Shown: piece by piece, positions 54,192 through 63,483 of the stretch
How positions within the stretch are numbered: position 1 is the stretch's first letter
Layout: each line of letters opens with the position of its first letter
NCBI RefSeq assembly: GCF_008364845.1
Contig: NZ_VTTP01000009.1
Coordinates: 1 to 64,000, forward strand
Source of the DNA: Actinotalea subterranea
GTDB taxonomy: Bacteria; Actinomycetota; Actinomycetes; Actinomycetales; Cellulomonadaceae
Reading direction: 5' to 3'
Length of the DNA: 64,000 bases
Translations under genes and position numbers: made by a program
Notes under the pieces: generated by a model
Database searches by the model: none
What the model saw: only the letters and a program-made list of their open reading frames with translations
What the model was told of the DNA's origin: nothing

Positions 54192-56260
54192 CGGGTGACC
54201 ACCGGGCGCCCGACGAGCGCGTCCACCACGCGGCTCAGCCCGGCCTCGGCAGAGCCCTGCACGAGCACGACGTCACCGGGCTCGATGCCGTCGGCGACCC
54301 AGGCGAGCGCTGCGTCGACGTCGGGCACCAGACGCGTCTCCTCGCCCCACGAGCCCTCCTGGAGGGCGCCCGTGTGGATCGCGCGGAACCGCTCGCCCAC
54401 GACCACCAGGCGGCCGACGTCGAGCCGGACCGCGAGGCGACCGACCTCGTCGAGACGAGCGACGGCGTCGGGCCCGAGCCCGCTCACGCCACCGACGACC
54501 GCGACGGTGCGCCGGCCCTTCGCGCGGACCGCGAGGTCCCGCAGCCCGGCCCGGAGCGCCTCGACCGTGCTCACGGCCTGCTCGTCGCCCGCGTCGTCGG
54601 GTGCACCCGTGGCGTCGACGACGACCACGGCGTCGGGGCGCTCGGTCACGCGCGGACACCCCTCGGCGTGCTGCGCCGCGGCGACGGCGGCGAGGAACAC
54701 GTCGCGGTCGTTGTACCGGTGGAACACGCCGGCGATCTCCTGGGTCGGTTCGTGGCCCTTGCCCGTGACGATGACCGTGTCCTGCTCCCCCGCGAGCTGC
54801 AGCGCGAGCCGGATGGCCCCGGCCCGGGAGTCGGCCTCGTGGACGTCGAAGCCGTCCGGCCGCACGCCGTGCACGCCCTCGAGGATGGCGCGCCGGATCG
54901 TGGCCGGGTCCTCGGAGCGCGGGTTCTCGTCCGTGACCACGACGACGTCCGCGAGGCGCGCCGCGACCTCGCCCATGATCGGGCGCTTGCCCTGGTCCCG
55001 GTCGCCGTCCGAGCCGAGCACGATGACGAGGCGGCCGGGGGTGATGGGCCGGACCGCCTCGAGGGCGAGCACGAGCGCGTCGGGCGTGTGCGCGTAGTCC
55101 ACGAGGCACAGGGGCCGCCCGGCACCCCGCTCGACGACGCGCTCCATGCGCCCGGGGATCGCGTGCGCCCGCCCGACGGCCTCGGCGGCCTGCTCGAGAG
55201 GGACGCCGGCACGGTGGGCGAGCACGACGGCGAGGGCGGCGTTCGAGACGTTGACGAGCCCGGGCAGCGGGCTCACCGCGGCCACGCGCTGCCCCGACGG
55301 TCCCACGAGCGTGAAGGTCGAGCCCACGCCGTCGAGCCCGATCGTCGCCTCGGTCACGCGCCAGTCGGCGTCGGCCAGCCCCGCCGAGTCGTCCCTCGTC
55401 GCGACCGTCTCGACGGGGATCGCCGACTCGTGGGCGAGCCTGACGCCCCACGCGTCGTCGACGCACACCACGCCCCGGCGGGCGTGGCCGGGCGCGAACA
55501 GGCGCGCCTTGTCGCGGAAGTAGCCCTCCATGTCGCCGTGGAAGTCCAGGTGGTCGCGCTGGAGGTTCGTGAACCCGGCGACGTCGACCTCGAGCCCGCC
55601 GACCCGTTCGAGCGCGAGCGCGTGGGACGAGACCTCCATCGCGCACGCGGTCGCGCCGCGCTCGCGCATGAGCGCGAACAGGCCGTGCAGGACGGGCGCC
55701 TCGACGGTCGTGCGCGGGCTCTCGATGGCCTCCTCGCCGACCCGCAGCTCGACCGTGCCGATGACCGCCGTCGCGGCGTGCACCGACCGGAGCGCGGCGT
55801 CGACGAAGTAGCACGTGGTCGTCTTGCCGTTGGTGCCCGTGATGCCGACGACCGTGAGCCCGCGGGCGGGGTGGTCGTAGAACCATGCGGACAGCTCCCC
55901 CAGGAGCGTGCGGGGCGAGGCGTCCTCGGACCACGTCAGGACGGGCACGCGCAGGTCCGCGCCCAGGCGTGCCGCACCGGCCAGGTCGGTGAGCACGGCG
56001 ACCGCGCCGGCCGCGACCGCCTGAGCGGCGTAGTCCGCGCCGTGCGCCCGCAGACCGGGCAGGGCGACGAACAGGTCGCCCGGGAGGACGTCGGCGGAGC
56101 CGACGGCGACACCTGTCACGAGCACGTCCGGGCCACCCTGCTCCGCGGTCCCGACGCCCGACGGGCTCGGGGCAGGGCGAAGTGCGAAGGTTCCGGCGAG
56201 GTCGCTGAGGTGACGGGAGGCTCGATGCTCGGGCCGCATCCGGCCCTGGGGGGACGTCAC
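54188..56260 (-). CDS. murE: MurE ligase fused to a MurF C-terminal-domain remnant
   Basis: MurE adds the third stem amino acid. Of 690 residues, 1-530 are a full MurE: N-domain, ATP site [11 protein letters not shown] (139-149), carbamylated-Lys region [19 protein letters not shown], and the specificity loop [10 protein letters not shown] (443-452). Residues about 545-690 instead match MurF domain 3: [71 protein letters not shown]. MurF domains 1 and 2 with their own ATP site are missing. The GTG at 56260 follows TAGATT by 6 bases. The third amino acid (DAP, Lys or Orn) is not certain. Confidence 0.92.
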   Translation of the reverse strand: MTSPQGRMRPEHRASRHLSDLAGTFALRPAPSPSGVGTAEQGGPDVLVTGVAVGSADVLPGDLFVALPGLRAHGADYAAQAVAAGAVAVLTDLAGAARLGADLRVPVLTWSEDASPRTLLGELSAWFYDHPARGLTVVGITGTNGKTTTCYFVDAALRSVHAATAVIGTVELRVGEEAIESPRTTVEAPVLHGLFALMRERGATACAMEVSSHALALERVGGLEVDVAGFTNLQRDHLDFHGDMEGYFRDKARLFAPGHARRGVVCVDDAWGVRLAHESAIPVETVATRDDSAGLADADWRVTEATIGLDGVGSTFTLVGPSGQRVAAVSPLPGLVNVSNAALAVVLAHRAGVPLEQAAEAVGRAHAIPGRMERVVERGAGRPLCLVDYAHTPDALVLALEAVRPITPGRLVIVLGSDGDRDQGKRPIMGEVAARLADVVVVTDENPRSEDPATIRRAILEGVHGVRPDGFDVHEADSRAGAIRLALQLAGEQDTVIVTGKGHEPTQEIAGVFHRYNDRDVFLAAVAAAQHAEGCPRVTERPDAVVVVDATGAPDDAGDEQAVSTVEALRAGLRDLAVRAKGRRTVAVVGGVSGLGPDAVARLDEVGRLAVRLDVGRLVVVGERFRAIHTGALQEGSWGEETRLVPDVDAALAWVADGIEPGDVVLVQGSAEAGLSRVVDALVGRPVVTR

Positions 56261-56266
56261 GGCTCG

Positions 56267-56272
56267 AATCTA
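56267..56272 (-). promoter_or_regulatory. -10 element of a leaderless murE transcript
   Basis: TAGATT on the minus strand ends 6 bases before the murE-fusion GTG, giving an internal dcw promoter in the 71-base gap after ftsI. Confidence 0.55.
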
Positions 56273-56331
56273 CCGTCCGGCCGGGTGGCCGGCCGCCCGC
56301 GGCGTCCGTCCGGCGAGCGGGAGGCGCCCGG

Positions 56332-58641
56332 TCACTGCCACGTCGTGGGCAGCAGCTGGGCCTGGGTGCCGCTCGGCGGGATGCCGAGGTGACGCAGCGC
56401 GTGCGCGGTGACCTCGCTGAACACCGGCGCTGCGACGTCGCCGCCGTAGATCGACGTCTTGGGGTCGTACAGGGCGACGTTGACGACGAGGCGGGGGTCG
56501 TCCGCGGGCGCGATGCCGATGAAGGACGCGACGTTCTTGACGACGCCGTTGCCCTCGAACGCCTGAGCCGTACCCGTCTTGCCGGCGATGCGGTAGCCCG
56601 GGACGGCCGCCTTGGTGCCCGTGCCGTCCGCGACCGCCGTCTCGAGCATCTGGAGGATCGTGTCAGCGGTCTGCTCGCTCACGACCTGGGTCTGGGGCAC
56701 CTCGACCGCGTGGAAGACGCCGTCGGCGTCGGTGGTGCCCTTGACGAGGTGGGGCTGCACACGCACGCCGCCGTTGGCCAGCGTCGCGAACACCTGGGTC
56801 GCCTGGAGGGTCGTGACGGAGACGGCCTGACCGAAGAGCACCGCGTACTCGGAGCGCCCGTCCCAGTCCTCGGCCGCAGCCAGGAGCCCCGACTGCTCGC
56901 CGGGGAGCCCGACGCCCGTCGTCGAGCCGAAGCCGAACTTGCTCAGGTAGTCGTGGCGCACCTGCTTGGGCACCTGCTGCCCCACCATGACCGTCCCCGT
57001 GTTCGAGGACTCCGCGAGGATCCCCGTGAGCGTGAGGTTCAGGTCTGCGTGCTCGTGCGAGTCCTTGAACGTCTGCCCGTTGCCGACGGTGTACTGGTAC
57101 GGCACGACGAACTGGGACGCGGGCGTCGCGACACCCGTCTCGAGGATCGCCGCCATCGCGATGACCTTCGCGGTCGAGCCGGGCTCGTACATGACCGCCG
57201 CGGCCCGGCTCGGAGCCGCGTTCGTGGGGCTGTTGGGGTCGATCGTCCCGGAGTCGGCGAGCGCGAGGATCTCGCCCGTCGCGACGTCGAGCACCTCGAC
57301 CGTGCCCCACTCCGCGCCGGTCGCGAGCACCTGCGCGTCGAGCGCCTGCTGCGCCATGTACTGGAGGTCGAGGTCGAACGTCAGCTGCAGGTCGTCGCCG
57401 GGTACCGCGGGGGTCACGTCGTCCGCGCCCGTCGGGATGCGCTGGCCCAGCCCGCCCTGCTCGAACGTCTCCGAGCCGGCCTTCCCGGTGAGCTGGTCGT
57501 CGTAGATCTGCTCGAGGCCCGCCTGCCCGTAGCCCTCGGCGCCGGTGAAGCCCACGATGTTCCCCCCGGTGGTGCCCGCCGGGTACACGCGCTCCGTCGT
57601 CCGCTCCGCCGTCACGCCGACGACGCCGAGGTCCATCACCTGGCGGTGCACCTCGGGCGTCACACCCTTCTTCAGGTACACGAACTGACGCTCGCCCATG
57701 AGCTTGGGGGCAAGCTCCGCCGCCGGGATGCCGAGGAACGGCTCGAGCTCGCCGGCAGCCTCGAGCGCCGCGTCCTGCGACGAGTCCGCGCGCTGGAACA
57801 GCAGCTGGTTGATCACGATGTCGTAGCGCTCGACGGTGGTCGCCAGGACCTTGCCCTGGGCGTCGACGATGTCGCCCCGGTCACCCGGGATGGCGACGGT
57901 CTCGAGCCTCTCCTCGAGCGCGACCTGGGCGATGGCGGGGCCCTCGACGCCCTGGACGATCACCAGGCGACCCGTGAAGACCACCAGGAGCACGACGACG
58001 GCCACGAGCAGGATCGACTGCCTGCGGTGCGGCGTGCCGACCGTCAGGCGGCGCGGCCCGGGCGCCTGCACCCTCGTGCCCGCGACCGCCGCGGTCCGCG
58101 CGGACGTCGCCGGTGCGGCCGACGTGGCCGACGCCGGGCGCGCGCGGCGCGGGTCCGGTACGCCGCGCGTGACCGACCGCTGGGTGGGGACGCGGTCGGC
58201 AGGGCGCGGGACCTGGGGATGGGCCGGCGAGGTGCGGGGTGCCGAGGTGCGGGGGGTGGACGGGCCGCTGTCGGTGCGGGCCGAGGTCGGCCGCCCGGCG
58301 CCCGGGAGCGCCGCGGGCCCGGTGTCGCGACGCCGCGCACCGCCGGTCGCGCGGCTGCCCGTGCGCTCGGCGCCCCGGCCGGCGGCGGGGGTCGCAGACG
58401 CCCTGGGCGAGGCCTGCGCACGGGGCGAGTCGAGGCGGGACGCGCGCACGCGGTCGGGTCCGGGCCGGGGTGCCGTGCCGCGCGCCGTCCGGACGTCGGA
58501 GGAGTCGGCACGGCCTCCGCCGCCCGGGCGCGCCGCACCGGCACGCTCGGGGCGCGCAGTGCTCGCGGGCGCTGGGGTGGCGGGCGCGGCGGTGGGCGTG
58601 CGCCGGCCAGCCGCGCGGTCCGGCTCGCGACGCACGCTCAT
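56332..58641 (-). CDS. ftsI: Septal transpeptidase FtsI (class B PBP) with a long N-terminal tail
   Basis: FtsI crosslinks septal peptidoglycan with FtsW. The 769 residues start with about 208 of Pro/Ala/Arg/Ser-rich disordered sequence, then one membrane helix (210-228), a pedestal domain and the transpeptidase domain. Catalytic motifs are STAK (489-492), SSN (545-547) and KTG (688-690). The tail is cytoplasmic and far longer than the usual 20-50 residues. The ATG overlaps the ftsL stop by 4 bases. Confidence 0.95.
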   Translation of the reverse strand: MSVRREPDRAAGRRTPTAAPATPAPASTARPERAGAARPGGGGRADSSDVRTARGTAPRPGPDRVRASRLDSPRAQASPRASATPAAGRGAERTGSRATGGARRRDTGPAALPGAGRPTSARTDSGPSTPRTSAPRTSPAHPQVPRPADRVPTQRSVTRGVPDPRRARPASATSAAPATSARTAAVAGTRVQAPGPRRLTVGTPHRRQSILLVAVVVLLVVFTGRLVIVQGVEGPAIAQVALEERLETVAIPGDRGDIVDAQGKVLATTVERYDIVINQLLFQRADSSQDAALEAAGELEPFLGIPAAELAPKLMGERQFVYLKKGVTPEVHRQVMDLGVVGVTAERTTERVYPAGTTGGNIVGFTGAEGYGQAGLEQIYDDQLTGKAGSETFEQGGLGQRIPTGADDVTPAVPGDDLQLTFDLDLQYMAQQALDAQVLATGAEWGTVEVLDVATGEILALADSGTIDPNSPTNAAPSRAAAVMYEPGSTAKVIAMAAILETGVATPASQFVVPYQYTVGNGQTFKDSHEHADLNLTLTGILAESSNTGTVMVGQQVPKQVRHDYLSKFGFGSTTGVGLPGEQSGLLAAAEDWDGRSEYAVLFGQAVSVTTLQATQVFATLANGGVRVQPHLVKGTTDADGVFHAVEVPQTQVVSEQTADTILQMLETAVADGTGTKAAVPGYRIAGKTGTAQAFEGNGVVKNVASFIGIAPADDPRLVVNVALYDPKTSIYGGDVAAPVFSEVTAHALRHLGIPPSGTQAQLLPTTWQ

Positions 58642-59084
58642 CCCTGCGGCCCCGCTGGGACGGGGTCGCCGAGGATCGCTCCGTCGGAGAGTCGCAGGTA
58701 GGCGCCGTGGGCCGTCGGGATCATCCCGAGGGCCTGGGCGGCGGCGGCGAGCTGGGCCGAGCTGGACCGGGTCTGGAGCTCGGCAGTCTTCTGCTCCTGC
58801 ACCTGGCTGGACTCCGAGAGCCGGTTCTGCAGGGCGATGCGCTCGTACTCGCCCTGTGCCATGGCCGTGTTGAGCAGGAGCGCGCCGAGCAGGGAGGACG
58901 CCAGCAGCGCCATGCACAGGAGCACGAAGGGCACGCGGGTGCGTGCCTGGGCAGGTGCGCGGACGACGTGGAGCCGGGGCCGGGCCGGCGTCGCCGGGAC
59001 CGGTGCACGCCGGGGCGACGTGGGGGCGACGTCGGGCGCACCACGACGGGGGGCGCGGACGGCACTGGCCTGGGCCGCGCTCAT
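58638..59084 (-). CDS. ftsL: FtsL-like divisome protein
   Basis: FtsL links FtsQ, FtsB and FtsI-FtsW and helps activate septal synthesis. The 148 residues have a basic Pro/Ala cytoplasmic part, a membrane helix ([22 protein letters not shown]) and a short leucine-zipper-like coiled coil ([24 protein letters not shown]). Sequence is weakly conserved in this family, so the call rests on topology and its place between rsmH and ftsI. The ATG at 59084 overlaps the rsmH stop (ATGA). Confidence 0.85.
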   Translation of the reverse strand: MSAAQASAVRAPRRGAPDVAPTSPRRAPVPATPARPRLHVVRAPAQARTRVPFVLLCMALLASSLLGALLLNTAMAQGEYERIALQNRLSESSQVQEQKTAELQTRSSSAQLAAAAQALGMIPTAHGAYLRLSDGAILGDPVPAGPQG

Positions 59085-60088
59085 GCCGCCCACCGGGCCG
59101 TGACGACGCGCAGGTGCTCGGGGGTGGGCCGTACCCGGGTCGCGGCACGCAGCCGCACCGAGGCGGACCGGGGGTTGGCCGCGAGCTCCGAGGCCGACGC
59201 CTGCTCGGCGCCGCGAGTCAGGAGCGTCAGGTACGGCCGGTGGGTCTCGGGCTCGACGGGCAGGCCCGCGGGTGCGCTCGAGACGGCGCCGCGAGCCAGG
59301 GCGCGCTTGACGATCCGGTCCTCGAGGGACTGGTAGGACATGACGACGACGCGCCCGCCGACGTCCACGCTCTCGAGCGCGGCGGGCAGGGTGCGCTCAA
59401 GGACCTCGAGCTCGCTGTTGACCTCGATCCGCAGCGCCTGGAACGTGCGCTTGGCCGGGTTGCCTCCCGTCGTACGGGCCGCCGCGGGGATCGCCGCGCG
59501 CACGATCTGCACGAGCTCGGCCGTGCGGGTCAGCGGCACCGCTGCACGCTGGGTCACGACTCGGCGTGCGATGCGTGCGGCGAACTTCTCCTCGCCGTAC
59601 TCGCGCAGGATCCGCACGAGCTCGTCCTCCGGGTAGGTGTTGAGCACCTCTGCTGCCGTCCGGCCCGTCGAGGGGTCCATCCGCATGTCGAGGGGTGCGT
59701 CCTGCGCGTACGAGAAGCCTCGCTCGGGCTCGTCGAGCTGGAGCGAGGAGACGCCGAGGTCCGCCAGGAGGCCCTGGACCGGCCTGCCCACCACGTCCTG
59801 CACCACGTCGAGCACCTCGTCGTAGACCGCGTGCACCGCGGTGAACCGGTCCCCGAACCGGCGCAGGCGGGCACCTGCGAGCGCGATCGCCTCCTGGTCC
59901 CGGTCGAGCGCGACGACGCGGAGGGTCGGGAACCGCTCGAGCAGCGCCTCGGTGTGGCCGCCCATGCCCAGGGTCACGTCGACCACCACGGGGCGGGGGA
60001 CGTCGAGCGCGGGCGCGAGCAGCTCGATGCAGCGCTCCAGCAGGACGGGGATGTGGCGGTCCTGCGCGGGGCGGTCCTGCTGGGTCAT
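59081..60088 (-). CDS. rsmH: 16S rRNA (cytosine-N4)-methyltransferase
   Basis: RsmH (MraW) methylates C1402 of 16S rRNA. The 335 residues show the SAM site [70 protein letters not shown] and [12 protein letters not shown]. The ATG at 60088 follows GGAGGTGAG. A 257-base leader after mraZ carries a hairpin like the actinobacterial mraW RNA motif. It overlaps ftsL by 4 bases. Confidence 0.97.
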   Translation of the reverse strand: MTQQDRPAQDRHIPVLLERCIELLAPALDVPRPVVVDVTLGMGGHTEALLERFPTLRVVALDRDQEAIALAGARLRRFGDRFTAVHAVYDEVLDVVQDVVGRPVQGLLADLGVSSLQLDEPERGFSYAQDAPLDMRMDPSTGRTAAEVLNTYPEDELVRILREYGEEKFAARIARRVVTQRAAVPLTRTAELVQIVRAAIPAAARTTGGNPAKRTFQALRIEVNSELEVLERTLPAALESVDVGGRVVVMSYQSLEDRIVKRALARGAVSSAPAGLPVEPETHRPYLTLLTRGAEQASASELAANPRSASVRLRAATRVRPTPEHLRVVTARWAA

Positions 60089-60140
60089 CTCACCTCCAGG
60101 TGGTGACGGGCTCGGCATGCTCGGGCGTCGTGCGTGGTCC

Positions 60141-60176
60141 TGCGGGTGGTGCGGGTCGTGCGGGTGGTGCGGGTGA
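60141..60176. repeat. 9-bp tandem repeats in the rsmH leader
   Basis: Four 9-base units of TGCGGGTNG type start at 60141, 60150, 60159 and 60168. They lie in the 257-base untranslated stretch between mraZ and rsmH. No gene is seen in that stretch. Confidence 0.85.
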
Positions 60177-60240
60177 CTGCCGGCGTGGACGGTGCTGGTC
60201 GGGGGCCCTCCGCCGCCCGACCAGGTCTCCCACCGCAGCC

Positions 60241-60267
60241 CTCTGACGCCGGGGAAGTGCGTCAGAG
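60241..60267 (-). ncRNA. Candidate mraW RNA motif hairpin
   Basis: CTCTGACGC (60241-60249) pairs perfectly with GCGTCAGAG (60259-60267). On the minus strand the loop reads ACTTCCCCG. A single conserved hairpin, the mraW RNA motif, has been described upstream of rsmH/mraW genes in actinobacteria. Position and shape fit; the match to its consensus was not computed. Confidence 0.55.
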
Positions 60268-60345
60268 CGGGCGGGGAGAGACCTCACCGGGCGGCCGTGC
60301 CACGTGAGCGGGGCACCGTCCGCGGCCAGGTCGGCCACGCATCAG

Positions 60346-60810
60346 TCAGAAGGCACCGGGGAACACCTCCTCGGCCGTGTCGGCGTAGGCGTTGACCTGC
60401 TCCTCGAGGTACGTCTCCCATGCCGTCGCGTCCCAGATCTCGACGCGCGTGCCGGCGCCGATCACGGCGACGTCCCGGTCGAGACCCGCGTAGGAGCGCA
60501 GGGCCGCGGGGATGGAGAGGCGTCCCTGCTTGTCCGGGACCTCGTCGTGCGCGCCCGAGAGGAAGACGCGCAGGTAGTCGCGCGCCTGCTTGCTCGTGAC
60601 GGGCGCCTGGCGGATCTGGTCGTGCATGCGGCGGAACTCCTCGACGGGGAACACGAAGAGGCACCGCTCCTGCCCCCGCGTCACGACGAGGCCGGAGGCG
60701 AGCTGGCCGCGGAACTTCGCCGGGAGGATCAGGCGGCCCTTGTCGTCGAGGCGCGGCGTGTAGGTGCCCAGGAACGGGGAGTAGGAGCCGTAGCTCGCCG
60801 AGTCGCTCAC
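60346..60810 (-). CDS. mraZ: MraZ transcriptional regulator of the dcw cluster
   Basis: MraZ is a ring-forming DNA-binding protein with two AbrB-like domains that represses its own dcw operon. The 154 residues have the domain pair [21 protein letters not shown] and [21 protein letters not shown], each with the DxxGR signature. Two adjacent GTG codons at 60813 and 60810 follow GGGGAGGG; I use 60810. It is first in the dcw transcript, and five repeats in its promoter fit its binding pattern. Confidence 0.94.
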   Translation of the reverse strand: MSDSASYGSYSPFLGTYTPRLDDKGRLILPAKFRGQLASGLVVTRGQERCLFVFPVEEFRRMHDQIRQAPVTSKQARDYLRVFLSGAHDEVPDKQGRLSIPAALRSYAGLDRDVAVIGAGTRVEIWDATAWETYLEEQVNAYADTAEEVFPGAF

Positions 60811-60850
60811 CACACCGCCCTCCCCTCCACCGCCAGACGGACCGGGCGAA

Positions 60851-60895
60851 CCCACCTCGCCCCAGGTGGCCCCACAGTACTCCACTTCCCTCCAC
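60851..60895 (-). promoter_or_regulatory. MraZ-box array in the mraZ promoter
   Basis: On the minus strand five GTGG-type blocks recur every 10 bases: GTGGA (60895), GTGGA (60885), GTGGG (60875), CTGGG (60865) and GTGGG (60855). A TACTGT -10 (60879-60874) lies within. This matches the direct-repeat layout of known MraZ operators. The rest of 60811-61207 is non-coding apart from the array at 61094. Confidence 0.75.
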
Positions 60896-61093
60896 CGACG
60901 AGGGGAACCACCCCTTCTTCACCCGCGTGGCGGCACGTCGTCGCAGGTCACGGGCCGTGGAGCGGAGTGGAGGGCATGTGGCGCCGCGTGTCGGCCGCAC
61001 GGGACCGGACCGAGCCCGCCGAGGCGGCCCCGCGCGACCGTACGCACGGGACGACGACCCGTGGCGGCCTCACCCGGGGCGCGAGCCGTGCAC

Positions 61094-61123
61094 GTGGAGG
61101 GAAGTGGGGGGCGCCTGGAGGAA
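61094..61123 (+). promoter_or_regulatory. Second GTGG repeat array facing moxR
   Basis: On the plus strand GTGGAGGGAA, GTGGGGGGCG and CCTGGAGGAA follow each other with the same 10-base period as the mraZ array, and the first block is identical to one there. It is 85 bases before the moxR start. A weak TACGCT -10 lies at 61175-61180. Confidence 0.45.
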
Positions 61124-61207
61124 CCGAGCTCAGGGTCGCCCGGACGCCCGTCGCCGCGGCACCGCCCTGTCACCTACGCTCGGTGCCAGCCAGACGAAGG
61201 GGTGGGC

Positions 61208-62212
61208 ATGGTTCACGCGCTTCCAACACCCGCAGAGCTCGACGACCTCGCCGAGACCGCGGGACGCATCCGCACGGCGATGGAGACCGTGATCTCCGGC
61301 CGGCCCGACCTCGTGCGCCTCACCGTGGGCGTGCTGCTGGCCGAGGGGCACCTGCTGCTCGAGGACGTACCAGGCGTCGGCAAGACGACGCTCGCGAAGG
61401 CGCTCGGGCGCTCGATCGACTGCACGGTCGGCCGGATCCAGTTCACACCCGACCTCCTGCCCAGCGACCTCACGGGCGTCACGATCTACCGCCAGCAGGA
61501 GCACACGTTCGAGTTCAGGCCCGGGCCCGTGTTCGCCAACATCGTGATCGGCGACGAGATCAACCGTGCGTCGCCCAAGACGCAGTCCGCGCTGCTGGAG
61601 TGCATGCAGGAGGGCCAGACGACGATCGACGGAACGACGTACCAGCTCCCCCGGCCCTTCCTCGTGCTGGCGACCCAGAACCCCATCGAGATGGAGGGCA
61701 CCTACGCGCTGCCCGAGGCGCAGCGCGACCGCTTCATGGCGCGCCTGAGCGTCGGGTACCCGGCACGCAGCGCCGAGGTCGAGATGCTGGACCGGCAGGA
61801 GGCCGTCGACCCCCTGGAGCACCTCCACCACGTGACCGACGTGCAGCACGTGGCACGCATGATCGACGTCGCGCGCCGCCTCTACGCCGCACCCGGGATC
61901 AAGCAGTACGTCGTGGACCTGGCGGGCGAGACCCGCGACGACCCGATGCTCCGCCTCGGGGCGTCCCCCCGCGCCGCGATCCAGCTGCTGCGCGCCGCCA
62001 AGGCGACGGCCGCGATGGCCGGCCGCGACCACGTCCTGCCCGACGACGTGCAGGACGTTGCGCTGCCCGTGCTCGCGCACCGCCTCCTGGCGAGCACGGA
62101 CGCACGGCTCGCCGGGCGGACCGTCGAGGAGACCCTGGACGCGATCCTCACCAGGACGCGGCTGCCCGCGTCGGGCCGCGCCGCCGCACCGGACCGGCGC
62201 GCCATCAGCTGA
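61208..62212 (+). CDS. MoxR-family AAA+ ATPase
   Basis: MoxR ATPases act as chaperones, often with DUF58 and VWA proteins. The 334 residues have Walker A DVPGVGKTTLAKAL (near 54-67), Walker B IVIGDEINRASPKTQSALLE, sensor 1 VLATQNPIEMEG and sensor 2 GASPRAAIQLL. The ATG at 61208 has AAGGGG upstream; a GTG two codons earlier is possible. Its stop shares one base with the DUF58 ATG. The operon continues with a transglutaminase-type gene, a layout common in actinobacteria near dcw. Confidence 0.92.
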   Translation: MVHALPTPAELDDLAETAGRIRTAMETVISGRPDLVRLTVGVLLAEGHLLLEDVPGVGKTTLAKALGRSIDCTVGRIQFTPDLLPSDLTGVTIYRQQEHTFEFRPGPVFANIVIGDEINRASPKTQSALLECMQEGQTTIDGTTYQLPRPFLVLATQNPIEMEGTYALPEAQRDRFMARLSVGYPARSAEVEMLDRQEAVDPLEHLHHVTDVQHVARMIDVARRLYAAPGIKQYVVDLAGETRDDPMLRLGASPRAAIQLLRAAKATAAMAGRDHVLPDDVQDVALPVLAHRLLASTDARLAGRTVEETLDAILTRTRLPASGRAAAPDRRAIS

Positions 62213-63483
62213 TGGGCGTCCTGCGGGGGGTGCGCACCACGCGCCGCGGCGCCGCCCTCACGGCCCTCGGCGCACTGACCCTCGTCGTGGGCTTCGTCCT
62301 CGGTGTCCGGATCCTGACGCAGATCGGCGCGCTCCTCCTCCTCACCGTCGCCGCGGGCGTCGCCTGGCTCGTGCACGAGGCCCGGAGCCAGGAACGCGGT
62401 CGGCTCCGCCTCGACCGACGCGTCACTCCGCACCCGGTCGCCGTGGGCCACGACGCGGTCGTCCGTGTCGAGGTCAGCTCACGCAGCGGGCACCGCATCG
62501 ACGGTCTCCAGATCGCCGAGCGGGCGGCGCGCGAGCTCTCGGGACCCGCAGCACTCCGCGCCCGCGTCCAGCGGACGCCCGGCCGGCTCGCCCTGACGTA
62601 CCCGATCTCGCCCAGGCACCGAGGACGGTGGCCCGTCGGGCCCCTCGAGGTCCAGCGGCGCGACCCGTTCGGCGTCGCGTCCTGGGTCGGCCCGCTGGGC
62701 GGTCCGATGCGCGTGGCCGTCCGGCCCGCCGTCGTGAGCCTCGGCACGTCGAACCGCGCCGCGTCCACCGACGTGGACCGTGCCTCGGCGGGCGCTCGGA
62801 CACCTGCGGCCGACGACGCCTCGCTGCGCGACTACCGGCCCGGCGACGACCTGCGACGCGTCCACTGGGGGTCGAGCGCGCGCCGGGGGCAGCTCATGGT
62901 CCGCCAGGACGAGCGCGCGGGCCGCCGACCCGTCAGCGTCGTCATCGACCTCCCGCCCGAGGACGCCGCAGCGGAGTGGACCATCTCCGCAGGCGCGTCG
63001 ATCGCCCTCGCCCTCGCCGGCGCCGGGCACCACGTGCGCATCCTCGGTGGCGACGTGCTGTCGGTCGGCACGGAGCACCACAGGCCCGACACGGACGGCA
63101 CCGCCGTCGACGCCCTGCTCGACCAGACCGTCGACCTGAGACTCCCCTCCACCCCGGGGGACCGCGCCGCGTGGCTCTCGGCCGCGGTCGACACGCTCAC
63201 CGCGGAGGCCGGTGGCGCCGAGCTCGTCTTCGCGGTCGTCGGCGCGCTGTGGCCGACGGCGCTCGGAGATCTCGCCCGTGTCGGCGCCGCGAGCCACGGG
63301 TGGGCGATGGTCCGGTCCGGGCAGGCGGGGCGCGACACGCTGCCGACACCCGACGAGACCAGGACGCTCGAGTCGCTGCGTCGAGCGGGGTGGACGGCGT
63401 GCGCCGTGCATCCCGGCGAGGACATCGCGGTGAGCTGGCAGAGGCTGCTCGACTCCGACGAGCGTGTGGCAGGGCGCGCATGA
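62212..63483 (+). CDS. DUF58 membrane protein
   Basis: The 423 residues have two N-terminal membrane helices (LTALGALTLVVGFVLGVRIL, IGALLLLTVAAGVAWLV), an Ig-like stretch and the DUF58 signature RDYRPGDDLRRVHWGSSARRGQLMVRQ near residue 205-230. A VWA-like region follows. DUF58 proteins pair with MoxR ATPases, and roles in stress and envelope function are proposed. Both ends overlap neighbours (TGATG and ATGA), so the three genes are coupled. Confidence 0.9.
   Translation: MGVLRGVRTTRRGAALTALGALTLVVGFVLGVRILTQIGALLLLTVAAGVAWLVHEARSQERGRLRLDRRVTPHPVAVGHDAVVRVEVSSRSGHRIDGLQIAERAARELSGPAALRARVQRTPGRLALTYPISPRHRGRWPVGPLEVQRRDPFGVASWVGPLGGPMRVAVRPAVVSLGTSNRAASTDVDRASAGARTPAADDASLRDYRPGDDLRRVHWGSSARRGQLMVRQDERAGRRPVSVVIDLPPEDAAAEWTISAGASIALALAGAGHHVRILGGDVLSVGTEHHRPDTDGTAVDALLDQTVDLRLPSTPGDRAAWLSAAVDTLTAEAGGAELVFAVVGALWPTALGDLARVGAASHGWAMVRSGQAGRDTLPTPDETRTLESLRRAGWTACAVHPGEDIAVSWQRLLDSDERVAGRA

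Noticed and set aside
54188-56260. A frameshift or sequencing error hiding a normal murF
   Set aside because: The frame is continuous, MurE is complete, and the flanking genes abut. About 300 MurF residues have no DNA to occupy in any frame.
60141-60176. CRISPR-like repeats in the rsmH leader
   Set aside because: Units are 9 bases with no spacers, so it is a simple tandem repeat.
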